Below, in pieces: positions 8,278-16,964 of a stretch of DNA of 64,000 nucleotides. Positions within the stretch are counted from its first letter, which is position 1. Every line of letters starts with the position of its first letter. This DNA comes from Sphingobacterium sp. SGG-5 (GTDB lineage: Bacteria; Bacteroidota; Bacteroidia; Sphingobacteriales; Sphingobacteriaceae): positions 1 to 64,000 of the forward strand of contig NZ_JAAKGO010000006.1 in NCBI RefSeq assembly GCF_011043525.1, given 5' to 3'. Below the pieces are notes generated by a model. It ran no database searches. It was not told the origin of the DNA and saw only the letters and a list, made by a program, of their open reading frames with translations. The position numbers and the translations under genes were made by a program.

Positions 8278-10317
8278 ATGGAACGTTCGATCTCGATCCC
8301 GGCGCAGGTGACCCGGCAACATGCTATAGAAGATAAATATCACACCCTGTATGAAGGGGCATCGGATCATTATCGTTACGCCTTACGTTCATCCGCACAA
8401 GAGGTTCTGCTACAGGTCCATCTGCCCAATACGCGAATATTGTTTGTAAAACTGCTTTACTTAAGAGATTCTTTGGCTTCGTGCGACTGGGTACATGCGG
8501 GTGACGATCGTTTTGTACTGAAAGTAAATAGTGCCATAGGCGCTTTTCATATACGTGTTTCCTTGACCCTAAATGATTTACTGCACATCCAATATAAGGT
8601 CGACTATCGGCCTTCTGCAGCTTTGTGCGGAGTAGATACCCCTCGCGAAGTGTTGATCTTGCATGAAAAAGGGCTGGCAATTCCTCCTAAAGGGCAGGTG
8701 TATGTACAGCAGAAGCAACTGCGTTCCGGCACTTGTTTTACGGATTTTGGCAAGGACACGCCGGGAACATTGTTTTATTTCCAAAATCTTACTGCGTTAA
8801 ACAGCTATGCGGAAGATACGAAGATCAGTTTGGGTGACAGTGTGCAGGTCGCCTGGCCAGAATTGGGATTTAAGGCGTCCAATCCGTCAGCGTTGCCCTT
8901 GCAGAAGGGTAAAAAATATGGCTTTCGGGAGGGATATCTGATTTTTAATCCGGCCCGTCCGGAAAATGCCTGGGAAGCTTCACTGCAGTATCTGTCGGCG
9001 TTGGAGAACGTGTATCAACGGATAACGAGGCCTCGGCCGACCGTTCGTCCGCTACAACGTTACGCGATCAAGGTTTTGAAAGAATTGGATGGACATCACG
9101 GCTGCTGGCAGCAGGTGGGCCCACATGCCTATCTGAATGCATACATGAACGATTACCATAATCCGGTGGAAAGTATGGTCCAGCTCGCTGTGCTGACGCC
9201 CCTGTTACTGTACAGCCATACCTATCCTGCCCGCGCGTGTCAAAGGATCTGTACAGAACTATTACAGGGATTTCCCGCCTTTTTTGACGAGAAATTAGGC
9301 TGTTTTGTGCGTTGGATCCCTAAAAAAGCCCACCATTTCGATTATACCTGGCCCGTTTTTTATGATGTGGATACCTTAGAAGCGGAAAAAAAGGAAACTG
9401 AGCCGGGAGCAGGAGGGGAAAAAGATGTGGGCGGAATGTATGCTTTTCTGATGTTGCGTGCTTATAAGCTGAGCAAAAAAGAGATATACCTCAGCGAGGC
9501 CAAGCGCGCTGCCAAAAAATTACGCGACTATGGCTTTGACTTAATTTACCAATCCAATAACACCGCCTATGCAGCCGAAGCGTTGCTGGAGCTATGGACA
9601 TTAACGAAGGAGGATATTTATCTTCAGCTCAGCGAACTGTGTCTGGGTAATCTGATACGGAATACGGGGTTGTGGGAAAGACGGTACGGAAATTCAAAAA
9701 CATACCCTACGTTCTTTGCCCTCTTTCCCTTGCCAGATGCGCCCTATTCGGCAGTCTTTGAAGAACAGGAATGTGTGGCCTCCTTTCATCGTTTTATGCG
9801 TATGGCCTATGACGGTAGAGCGCCTTTGTCGCGGGAAATCACTGTCTTCTTGCCCGAATACATCAAATATGCATCTGCGCGGCTGCCGTATTATTTTCCG
9901 CCTCTCCTGCCGGAGGATACACTGGCAACAGAAGTAAAAACGGGTTACCTGCACAAAAAAGCGTGGATACCCGTAGAGGACCTGGGCGACGGATGGGAAG
10001 CTATCGGCGCAGTGGGTCAAGAGGTGTATGGTGCCGGATGTCTGTTTTCGTTGCTGCATTTTCACTTTTTGGAACTTGACAGTTCTAACCATACCTGTTT
10101 CATCAGTTATCCCTTTGTTATCCGTAAACGAACAACCCGGAGCGTAACGATCCAGGTGCTGGGGTCGGCTGATTATTTTTGTATGTTACGGCTGTGTGGT
10201 ACCAAAGGAAAGCCATATACGCTACGGTTGGCTGATGGCCAGCATATTCCTTTGCGTCAAACAGGCAATCCCGCCGAACCCGCAGGTGATCAGCAGCTTG
10301 TCATCAGCTGGACATAG
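8278..10317 (+). CDS. Large uncharacterised cytoplasmic protein, possible alpha/alpha-toroid fold
   Basis: A 679-aa protein with no signal peptide or membrane helix. Residues about 1-240 look beta-rich. Residues about 250-500 hold repeated paired helices with conserved-looking aromatic and acidic residues (GGMYAFLMLRAYKLSKKEIYLSEAKRAA, TAYAAEALLELWTLTKEDIYLQLS), resembling a six-hairpin glycosidase or alpha/alpha toroid. The last 100 residues are again beta-rich. A carbohydrate-active role is possible but no catalytic motif was identified. The polA promoter follows directly, so it is probably a single-gene unit. Confidence 0.7.
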   Translation: MERSISIPAQVTRQHAIEDKYHTLYEGASDHYRYALRSSAQEVLLQVHLPNTRILFVKLLYLRDSLASCDWVHAGDDRFVLKVNSAIGAFHIRVSLTLNDLLHIQYKVDYRPSAALCGVDTPREVLILHEKGLAIPPKGQVYVQQKQLRSGTCFTDFGKDTPGTLFYFQNLTALNSYAEDTKISLGDSVQVAWPELGFKASNPSALPLQKGKKYGFREGYLIFNPARPENAWEASLQYLSALENVYQRITRPRPTVRPLQRYAIKVLKELDGHHGCWQQVGPHAYLNAYMNDYHNPVESMVQLAVLTPLLLYSHTYPARACQRICTELLQGFPAFFDEKLGCFVRWIPKKAHHFDYTWPVFYDVDTLEAEKKETEPGAGGEKDVGGMYAFLMLRAYKLSKKEIYLSEAKRAAKKLRDYGFDLIYQSNNTAYAAEALLELWTLTKEDIYLQLSELCLGNLIRNTGLWERRYGNSKTYPTFFALFPLPDAPYSAVFEEQECVASFHRFMRMAYDGRAPLSREITVFLPEYIKYASARLPYYFPPLLPEDTLATEVKTGYLHKKAWIPVEDLGDGWEAIGAVGQEVYGAGCLFSLLHFHFLELDSSNHTCFISYPFVIRKRTTRSVTIQVLGSADYFCMLRLCGTKGKPYTLRLADGQHIPLRQTGNPAEPAGDQQLVISWT

Positions 10318-10356
10318 TCCATAACTTTGGCACTGGTTACTTTGTTCTGTGTTTAT

Positions 10357-10364
10357 TACCTTTG
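10357..10364 (+). promoter_or_regulatory. -7 promoter element for polA
   Basis: TACCTTTG matches TAnnTTTG, 22 bp before the proposed GTG start at 10387. It implies that translation starts at this GTG, not further upstream, where the frame also happens to be open. Confidence 0.5.
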
Positions 10365-10386
10365 TCAAGGACGTAAACATTCTTTT

Positions 10387-13188
10387 GTGAAAAAACTATT
10401 CCTATTAGATGGCATGGCTCTTATTTATAGAGCTTATTTTGCCTTAAGCAAAGTTCCGCGACTAACCTCTTATGGACTGAATACAGGTGCTGTACTCGGT
10501 TTTACAAATACTTTATTGGAAGTGCTGAAAAATCAGAAGCCTACCCATATTGCAGTGGTCTTTGATACGGCAGCGCCGACCAACAGGCATCTTGAATTTG
10601 AGGCTTATAAAGCGCATCGGCAGGAGATGCCTGAAGATTTATCCAATGCTATTCCTTATATTTTCAGACTGATCGAAGGTTTTAATATTCCGCTGATTAC
10701 GATGGATGGCTATGAAGCCGACGATATCATCGGTACGTTGGCCAAGAAAGCCGAACAGGAGGGGTTTACGGTATTTTGTATGACACCGGACAAAGATTTC
10801 GGGCAACTGGTGTCGGAAAATATATTTATCTATAAGCCTGCGCGGATGGGCAATGGTGCAGAAGTGTTGGGCGTGCCGGAAATTCAGGCGAAATGGGAAG
10901 TAACGGACGTATGTCAGGTGATCGATATTCTGGGGTTATGGGGTGATGCTGTGGATAATATTCCGGGTATTCCGGGAATTGGGGAAAAAACAGCCAAGAA
11001 GCTTATTCAGGAATACGGCTCGGTGGAAGCCTTGATTGCCAACGCCGACAAGCTGAAGGGGAAGCAGCAGGAGAATGTCATTAACTTTGCAGAGCAAGGT
11101 CTGATATCGAAAAAATTGGCGACGATCCTGTTGGATGTCCCGATCGCTTTGGAGGAAGATAAATTGGAATTACAGGAACCCAATAGAGAGGTGTTGGAAC
11201 CGCTCTTTGCGGAACTGGAATTCCGTACGCTCGGGAAACGGGTGTTTGGTGATGACTTTTCTGTCGTAGAAAACCAGAGCAAATCCCCATCTGCACAGAT
11301 GGACCTCTTTGCAACGGCGGTGGAAGTGTCGGTACAGGTGCAGGTAGAAGAGGTCATACAGCCGACTGTTCCGGCCAAAAATGTGAGCAATACGGAACAT
11401 GAATATATATTAGTCGATACGCCGGAAGAGCGGATCGCCTTGGCGGAAACCCTTTCCCGGACCGCCTGCTTCTGTTTTGATACCGAATCGACGGGCTTGG
11501 ATGCGATGACGGCGGAGATGGTGGGATTTTCCTTCTCTACCGAAACGGGTAAAGCCTACTACGTGCCTGTGCAACCGGACTTCCAGCAGGCACTGGAGGT
11601 GGTGCAGGTTTTCAAACCAATATTTGAAAATCCGGCGATTACGAAGATTGGCCAAAACCTGAAGTATGATATCCTTATTCTCTCGCGTTACGGGGTGGAG
11701 GTTCGGGGAACATTGTTCGATACGATGATCGCCCATTACCTGATAGAACCCGATATGCGCCATGGCATGGATATACTCGCCGAGACCTACCTGGGTTATA
11801 CGCCGGTGTCCATCACGTCACTGATCGGTGCGAAAGGCAAAAACCAGGGCAATATGCGCGACGTGGATATGGAGCTGATCAAAGAATATGCTGCTGAAGA
11901 TGCGGATATTACCTGGCAATTGTATGAACGCTTTGCGCCTATGCTGGAGGAAACGCATACCCGGCAGCTGGCCGATGACGTGGAGTTTCCGTTGGTGTAT
12001 GTGCTGGCGGAAATGGAAAAAAATGGCGTCAAGATTGACGAAGGAACACTCCGTACGTTTTCCGGGGAACTGGAAAAAGAAATCCAGACCATGGAAGCCC
12101 GTATCTATGAGAAATCCGGGGTGCGGTTTAACATCGCTTCGCCGAAGCAACTCGGTGAAGTGCTATTTGACAAGCTGCAGCTGGATCCGAAAGCGAAGAA
12201 AACCAAAACAGGACAATATAAAACCGGTGAGGATGTCTTGCTCGCGTTGGCCCATAAATCGGACATTGTACAGGATATCCTGGACTACCGCCAGTACCAG
12301 AAACTAAAATCTACTTATGTGGATGCCCTGCCTACACTGATCAATCCACACAGTGGCCTGATCCATACCTCGTACAATCAGGCGGTCGCGGCTACAGGAA
12401 GACTGAGTTCGACGAACCCCAATTTGCAGAATATCCCTATCCGCACGGAAAAGGGCCGGGAGGTGCGTAAAGCCTTTATCCCTCGGGACAGCACGCATGT
12501 GCTGCTTTCGGCGGATTATTCGCAGATTGAACTACGGATTATGGCGGAGCTAAGCCAGGATGAGCAGATGTTGGAGGCGTTTACCTTGGGACACGATATT
12601 CACCGGGCAACGGCGGCCAAGGTGTATGGGGTGACGTTGGACGAAGTTACTTCCGACCAGCGGCGCAATGCGAAAGCGGTAAACTTCGGAATCATCTATG
12701 GGCAGTCGGCCTTCGGACTGTCGCAGAGTCTCGGCATCCCCCGTCGGGAAGCGGCGGAGATTATCGATCAGTATTTTACACAATATCAGGGTATCCGGGC
12801 TTATATGTCCAAAGCGATTGACTTTGCCAAAGAGCGTGGTTATGTGGAGACCATCTTGAAGCGAAGACGTTACCTGCGGGATATCAACTCGGCAAATATG
12901 ACGGTACGTGGTTTCGCCGAGCGAAATGCCATTAACGCCCCTATACAAGGGTCGGCAGCAGATATGATAAAGGTGGCCATGATTCGTATTCAGGAGGATA
13001 TTGTGGCTAAAAAGCTGTCGGGTAAGATGATTATGCAAGTACACGATGAACTGGTGTTTGATGTTCCCAAAACGGAGGTCGACACCTTTAAAGCCATCAT
13101 CGTTGACCGCATGAAAAATGCTATTCCGATGCGGGTGCCTATTGAGGTCGAAATAGGCGAAGGGACGAATTGGTTGGAAGCGCATTAA
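10387..13188 (+). CDS. polA: DNA polymerase I
   Basis: A 933-aa protein if started at GTG 10387 (MKKLFLLDGMALIYRAYFAL). Domains: 5'-3' flap exonuclease (about 1-290, with GYEADDIIGTLA, MTPDKDFGQLV and the helix-hairpin motif IPGIPGIGEKTAKKLI); 3'-5' exonuclease (about 355-530) with an intact FDTES and a later YAAEDADITWQLYE, so proofreading residues look present; polymerase A with motif A (LSADYSQIELRIMAELS), motif B (RRNAKAVNFGIIYGQSAFGL) and motif C (MQVHDELVFDV). It fills gaps in repair and removes Okazaki primers. The psd gene follows with its own promoter-like element. Confidence 0.97.
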   Translation: MKKLFLLDGMALIYRAYFALSKVPRLTSYGLNTGAVLGFTNTLLEVLKNQKPTHIAVVFDTAAPTNRHLEFEAYKAHRQEMPEDLSNAIPYIFRLIEGFNIPLITMDGYEADDIIGTLAKKAEQEGFTVFCMTPDKDFGQLVSENIFIYKPARMGNGAEVLGVPEIQAKWEVTDVCQVIDILGLWGDAVDNIPGIPGIGEKTAKKLIQEYGSVEALIANADKLKGKQQENVINFAEQGLISKKLATILLDVPIALEEDKLELQEPNREVLEPLFAELEFRTLGKRVFGDDFSVVENQSKSPSAQMDLFATAVEVSVQVQVEEVIQPTVPAKNVSNTEHEYILVDTPEERIALAETLSRTACFCFDTESTGLDAMTAEMVGFSFSTETGKAYYVPVQPDFQQALEVVQVFKPIFENPAITKIGQNLKYDILILSRYGVEVRGTLFDTMIAHYLIEPDMRHGMDILAETYLGYTPVSITSLIGAKGKNQGNMRDVDMELIKEYAAEDADITWQLYERFAPMLEETHTRQLADDVEFPLVYVLAEMEKNGVKIDEGTLRTFSGELEKEIQTMEARIYEKSGVRFNIASPKQLGEVLFDKLQLDPKAKKTKTGQYKTGEDVLLALAHKSDIVQDILDYRQYQKLKSTYVDALPTLINPHSGLIHTSYNQAVAATGRLSSTNPNLQNIPIRTEKGREVRKAFIPRDSTHVLLSADYSQIELRIMAELSQDEQMLEAFTLGHDIHRATAAKVYGVTLDEVTSDQRRNAKAVNFGIIYGQSAFGLSQSLGIPRREAAEIIDQYFTQYQGIRAYMSKAIDFAKERGYVETILKRRRYLRDINSANMTVRGFAERNAINAPIQGSAADMIKVAMIRIQEDIVAKKLSGKMIMQVHDELVFDVPKTEVDTFKAIIVDRMKNAIPMRVPIEVEIGEGTNWLEAH

Positions 13189-13206
13189 AGTTATAAGAAA
13201 ATTATC

Positions 13207-13214
13207 TAAGTTTG
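13207..13214 (+). promoter_or_regulatory. -7 promoter element for psd
   Basis: TAAGTTTG fits TAnnTTTG, 20 bp before the ATG at 13235. It supports that ATG over the in-frame TTG at 13217. Confidence 0.5.
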
Positions 13215-13234
13215 CATTGCATAAATTCAAGGCT

Positions 13235-13888
13235 ATGAAATTTCATAAAGAGGGGTACACCAGTTTAGCAGTCGTTGTGCTTTTTATTTTTGTCATCAAT
13301 GCGTTGGCAGACTATTACGACGCCAGCGACACGGCAAAGTGGATGCTTTATCTCTTTTCTGCTTTCCTGCTGATAACTGTTCTGCAGTTTTTCCGGAGTC
13401 CGGTGCGAAAAGTTACCGTCGATGAAAAGACGGTGCTGTGCCCGGCAGATGGCAAGGTGGTGGTCATTGAGGAGACCGACGAAACGGAGTATTTTAAGGA
13501 ACGTCGTATTCAAGTGTCTATCTTTATGTCGCCGATCAATGTGCATGTCAACCGAAATCCGATTTCAGGTATCGTTTCCTACTTTAAGTACCATCCCGGC
13601 AAATACCTGGTGGCCTGGCACCCAAAGTCCTCGACAGACAATGAGCGTACGACGGTGGTCGTCAAGACCAGCAGTGGTGTGGAGGTTCTTTTCCGGCAGA
13701 TTGCCGGAGCCATGGCACGCCGTATCGTCTGGTATATTAAAGAAGGAGATGCCGTGACACAGGGTGATGAATTTGGGTTCATTAAGTTCGGCTCACGCGT
13801 GGATCTGTTTCTGCCTTTAGGTACGGACATAAACGTACAGCTCGGACAAAAGGTCATAGGAGGGAAGACGGTGATCGCGAAGGTGTAG
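13235..13888 (+). CDS. psd: Phosphatidylserine decarboxylase, small archaeal/Bacteroidota-type proenzyme
   Basis: A 217-aa protein with a hydrophobic N-terminus (TSLAVVVLFIFVINAL and a second segment near 35-55), then PSD motifs: VLCPADGKVVVIEE, FMSPINVHVNRNPISG, YHPGKYLVAWHPKSSTDNERT and near the C-terminus IKFGSRVDLFLP, where self-cleavage at Gly-Ser makes the pyruvoyl group. It decarboxylates phosphatidylserine to phosphatidylethanolamine at the inner membrane. The compact length fits the PSD-A subclass. The pssA partner is not in the window. Confidence 0.93.
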   Translation: MKFHKEGYTSLAVVVLFIFVINALADYYDASDTAKWMLYLFSAFLLITVLQFFRSPVRKVTVDEKTVLCPADGKVVVIEETDETEYFKERRIQVSIFMSPINVHVNRNPISGIVSYFKYHPGKYLVAWHPKSSTDNERTTVVVKTSSGVEVLFRQIAGAMARRIVWYIKEGDAVTQGDEFGFIKFGSRVDLFLPLGTDINVQLGQKVIGGKTVIAKV

Positions 13889-13898
13889 GGGGCCAAAG

Positions 13899-13998
13899 TT
13901 ACAGGGTTACGTAGTTATGAGGTTACATGGTTGTAGGGTTATACAGTGACATGGTTACAAAGTTATAGAGTTATGAGGTTATAGAGTTACGAAATGAA
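13899..13998. repeat. Degenerate 8-bp GTTAC-type tandem repeat
   Basis: About eleven units with a period near 8 bp (variants GTTACAAA, GTTATAGA, GTTATGAG, GTTACATG) follow the psd stop and precede family 1 copy 1. Similar tracts precede copies at 32.2 and 35.9 kb. Units diverge more than in a fresh microsatellite. No coding potential seen. Confidence 0.7.
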
Positions 13999-14062
13999 TG
14001 ATTGTAACTAAGAGGCGAAGAATTGGAGATGAGAATGAAGTCTTCGAGAGAAGATAAGCAAA

Positions 14063-14180
14063 ATCCGCACAAAGACCTATAAATGTCGCCTTAGCGGGTC
14101 GCGGATAGCAAGAAGGAAGAGACGTTGTAGCGAGACGGTACAGCGACGAGTTTTGCTTCCTTTTGCGGTCAAAAGGAAGA
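14063..14180 (+). repeat. Structured intergenic repeat family 1, copy 1
   Basis: Order of parts: ATCCGCAC box, closing stem GTCGC (14085-14089) with GCGAC (14143-14147), an inner arm GCGGGTCGC facing GCGAGACGG (the weakest inner stem of the set), then a terminal hairpin with arms CTTCCTTTT and AAAAGGAAG (14157-14180). The 3' arm of the last hairpin includes AGGAAG just before the kinase ATG at 14184, so the repeat touches the gene start. Confidence 0.8.
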
Positions 14181-14183
14181 AGA

Positions 14184-15209
14184 ATGAACTTTAAACTACT
14201 AGTCTTTTACATCTCGGTAAGCATTGCAGCAGCTTTAGCCTTACTGAGTTTCTTTTACGAAGGGAACTGGAATCACTTTATGCTGATTTTCGTCGTAGCC
14301 TGTACGGTGGTGTACATCATTCTTTCCAATATTTTTCAGCGTTTTATCAACGAACGGATAAGTAATATCTATAAGCTTATCCGTAACCTGAAGTTGGGTA
14401 AGGATCTGAAGGAAGTGCTAGCCGAACATGCCAGCGACGATCCGATACGCAGCGTAGAAGAAGAGGTGCAGGAGTGGACGGTGCAGAAAGCACGTGAAAT
14501 TGATCAGCTACGGGCACAAGAGAAATTCCGTCGTGAATTTTTGTCCAATATTTCCCACGAATTTAAAACGCCCTTGTTTGCCGTGCAGGGGTATATCGAA
14601 ACCCTGCAGGACGGTATGATGGACGATGATCCCGAGATGGCGCAACAATTTCTGGACAAGGCGGCACGGAATATCGATCGTTTGACGTACCTGATCGCTG
14701 ATCTGGACGAAATATCCAAACTGGAAACGGGGAAACTACCGCTGCATATTACCAAGTTTGACATTACACAGCTGATCCATGAAACGATCTATCAGTTGGT
14801 GGATAAAGCAAACAAAGCCAATATTAATTTGGTTTTTGCGTCCAAAGGCAATAATCCGGTGATGGTCAAGGCCGATCGCCAGAAAATTCAGCAGGTGCTT
14901 ATCAATCTGATCAACAACTCCATTAAGTACGGCAAGCAGGGAGGGAAGACGAAAATTTCTATTTTTCCGTTACTGGATCAGATCCTAGTAGAGGTCACCG
15001 ATAACGGCCATGGTATTGAAGAGAAGAACCTGTCCCGGGTGTTCGAACGTTTTTACCGGACAGACGACAGCCGCTCCCGGCAGATTGGAGGCTCCGGCCT
15101 CGGCCTGGCCATCGTCAAACATATCGTCGAAGCACACCGGCAGACCGTCAATGTGCGAAGCACAGAAGGTATCGGGACGACTTTTGGGTTTACGGTGGAG
15201 AAAGGGTAG
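14184..15209 (+). CDS. Sensor histidine kinase, PhoR-like
   Basis: A 341-aa protein from ATG 14184. Two membrane helices (about 5-24 and 31-50) with almost no periplasmic loop, a short linker, then HisKA with SNISHEFKTPL (phospho-acceptor His125) and HATPase_c with N box (LINNSIKYG), G1 (DNGHGI), F box (FERFYRTDDSRS) and G2 (GGSGLGLAIVK). The architecture resembles PhoR/ResE-type kinases. No response regulator is adjacent, so the partner lies elsewhere or was separated by the repeat insertions on both sides. An earlier in-frame TTG (14163) lies inside the repeat hairpin and was rejected as start. Confidence 0.9.
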   Translation: MNFKLLVFYISVSIAAALALLSFFYEGNWNHFMLIFVVACTVVYIILSNIFQRFINERISNIYKLIRNLKLGKDLKEVLAEHASDDPIRSVEEEVQEWTVQKAREIDQLRAQEKFRREFLSNISHEFKTPLFAVQGYIETLQDGMMDDDPEMAQQFLDKAARNIDRLTYLIADLDEISKLETGKLPLHITKFDITQLIHETIYQLVDKANKANINLVFASKGNNPVMVKADRQKIQQVLINLINNSIKYGKQGGKTKISIFPLLDQILVEVTDNGHGIEEKNLSRVFERFYRTDDSRSRQIGGSGLGLAIVKHIVEAHRQTVNVRSTEGIGTTFGFTVEKG

Positions 15210-15227
15210 TTTTGTCCTCTATGCCGG

Positions 15228-15409
15228 ACGGGCATGGCACTTGGTATCGGCCAAGTGCCCAAGCCTCGCTGCTGTACCCAGATGCTACTAAGCTACTGCT
15301 TCTTCCTGCAAACCGCATCTGGCTACTGCGTAAGCAGGCATCAGGGTTTGCGTTGGTGGCAGTGGGGCTGATGCAACATTGGCAGCATTCTTGATTCCTT
15401 GTACGGATT
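15228..15409 (-). repeat. Structured intergenic repeat family 1, copy 2 (inverted, variant stem)
   Basis: Read on minus: TCCGTACAA-type box, an extra inverted repeat (GCATCAG/CTGATGC), then an inner stem of variant type CCAGATGC/GCATCTGG, then a terminal hairpin whose arms are GGCACTTGG and CCAAGTGCC (15236-15258). It is longer than other copies because of the extra hairpin. It lies just after the kinase stop and may end its transcript. Confidence 0.75.
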
Positions 15410-15650
15410 GTACTTTCTTCTTTCCTATCATATCCTTATCCCTATATCGCCCTTTCAAATCTCCATGTCGCTCACTATACGTATTTGAGGTGCCTGTACG
15501 GATCATGCTTAATTACAGATTTTATGATTACAAGGTTACTGACAATGCTACAGCGTTTTACAAAACAGAGGAGCTACAGCAAAGCTACAACTACATAAAT
15601 CCTGCAGTAAACACAGGGAGTTTAAAGAGATGCGGAAAGAGGAATATAAG
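15410..15650. other. Non-coding stretch between two family 1 copies
   Basis: No convincing reading frame, promoter or further repeat is visible here apart from a short GTTAC-like segment near 15525-15545. It seems to be decayed sequence between two inverted repeat copies. Confidence 0.4.
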
Positions 15651-15660
15651 CCATGAACAA

Positions 15661-15780
15661 TCCGTACAAATACTTAAAATGCCGCCTAAGCGGGTCGCGG
15701 ATAGCAGGAAGGAAGAAACATTGTAGCGAGCCGGTTCAGCGGCGAGTTTTTTGGTTACTTTTTTGCGGAAAAAAAGTAAC
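15661..15780 (+). repeat. Structured intergenic repeat family 1, copy 3 (compensated closing stem)
   Basis: TCCGTACAA box at 15661. The closing stem is GCCGC (15681-15685) with GCGGC (15739-15743), while most copies have GTCGC with GCGAC, a two-sided change that keeps pairing. The inner stem is GCGGGTCGC with GCGAGCCGG. The terminal hairpin arms are GTTACTTTTTT and AAAAAAAGTAAC. It abuts the 3' end of the minus-strand TPR gene (stop at 15792). Confidence 0.8.
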
Positions 15781-15791
15781 AAGAAAGAGCT

Positions 15792-16895
15792 TTAGCGAAA
15801 CACTTCCCGTCTTAACTCCCAATATTCGTTCAGGAGCTCTTCGGCTCGTTTGAGGTTGTTCTGCAACAGATAGATGGTGCCTAATTTTTCGACAATAGCG
15901 AGTTTCAACACATCGTTATCTTCCTGTTCGGCGAGGTCGTATGCTTCAATAAACTCGGTTTTTGCGAGGTCGTACTTCTTTTGGATGAATTTCGAAGAGC
16001 CCAGCATATATTCGATTTCAGCAAGATCATCTTTATGGTTGCGGGCATGAGCGAGATCGCGGGCCTGGATCAGGAACCATTGGGCTTGAATATGTTTGTT
16101 CTGCGCTTGGTAAATATCGCCGAGCATCTCCCAGGCCCTAACTTTACCCTCGTAGAAGCGTGCCCTGTTAAAGAGTGGTATAGCTTTGCGGATAATGGTG
16201 TTTTCCGCGGTATTATAGTTTTCTGCTAAAGCCTGTATGCGGGCTAGCTTGACCAGTGAACGGCCCTGTTCAATCGGATCCTTATCTTTGCGCGCCTGCG
16301 CATAGTAAGCTTCTTCATATTGCTGTGCCTCTGCAGCGTTATGCGTCAAAAACTGAAGCGTAGCCAGGTTGGCCTGTATGACTGCGATATCCGCCGGAAG
16401 GTTAGCAACCGACGCATATTCCCGCGCTCTTTCCAATAGGGAGATACCTTGGCTTATACGACCTGCTTCGGTTGCTTGCCGGGCCTGTTCATTGAGCAAG
16501 CCATAGACGATATCTCGATTATTTTGGGTGAGGTAGCGCTGTACCAGTGTCTCCCAGGCTTCGTCGGTTATCGGCATAGGATCCAGCAGGAGCAGTATGG
16601 TCGCCTGATTAGACGTGGCCTTGAAGTTGGCCTTGAATTTTTGATATTGCAACGCCGCCGCTATAGAGTCCTGAAAAGAAACGATATCTTGGTAGGTGTC
16701 TGTGAGCACTTCTTTCTTCGTCCGAGGTGCCGGAAGGACATAAACGCGTGGACCGATACCGTCAAAATCTTCATCGTATTTGAGAATATAGCCCGAAGGA
16801 TCCGCGCCGGTCTCCTGTGCCTGACCTTCACTCCATAATCCCACGACGCCAAAAAACAGTACAGGCCATGCCAGCAGAACCGATTGTTTTATCAT
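15792..16895 (-). CDS. Exported tetratricopeptide-repeat protein
   Basis: A 367-aa protein with a signal peptide (ending GLWSEGQAQ, about residue 27). Residues about 140-365 form at least five TPR-like helix pairs (AGRISQGISLLERAREYA, RAWEMLGDIYQAQNKHIQAQWFLIQA, YDLAKTEFIEAYDLAEQ, LGTIYLLQNNLKRAEELLNEY). Residues 30-135 are unassigned. It is the last gene of the minus-strand set that includes radA, 69 bp downstream of it. Predicted periplasmic scaffold or protein-interaction role; partner unknown. Confidence 0.8.
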   Translation of the reverse strand: MIKQSVLLAWPVLFFGVVGLWSEGQAQETGADPSGYILKYDEDFDGIGPRVYVLPAPRTKKEVLTDTYQDIVSFQDSIAAALQYQKFKANFKATSNQATILLLLDPMPITDEAWETLVQRYLTQNNRDIVYGLLNEQARQATEAGRISQGISLLERAREYASVANLPADIAVIQANLATLQFLTHNAAEAQQYEEAYYAQARKDKDPIEQGRSLVKLARIQALAENYNTAENTIIRKAIPLFNRARFYEGKVRAWEMLGDIYQAQNKHIQAQWFLIQARDLAHARNHKDDLAEIEYMLGSSKFIQKKYDLAKTEFIEAYDLAEQEDNDVLKLAIVEKLGTIYLLQNNLKRAEELLNEYWELRREVFR

Positions 16896-16964
16896 ACGCT
16901 CAATTTTATCAACCTTATTTATTATAGCTACAAAGAGATAGCAAATTCTGTGCTACAGATGCTG

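Noticed and set aside
10327..10386. Upstream extension of DNA polymerase I
   Set aside because: It spans the -7 element TACCTTTG and adds residues not expected before MKKLFLLDGMALIYRA.
13899..13998. Possible CRISPR array
   Set aside because: Units are about 8 bp and degenerate with no spacers; no cas genes anywhere in the window.
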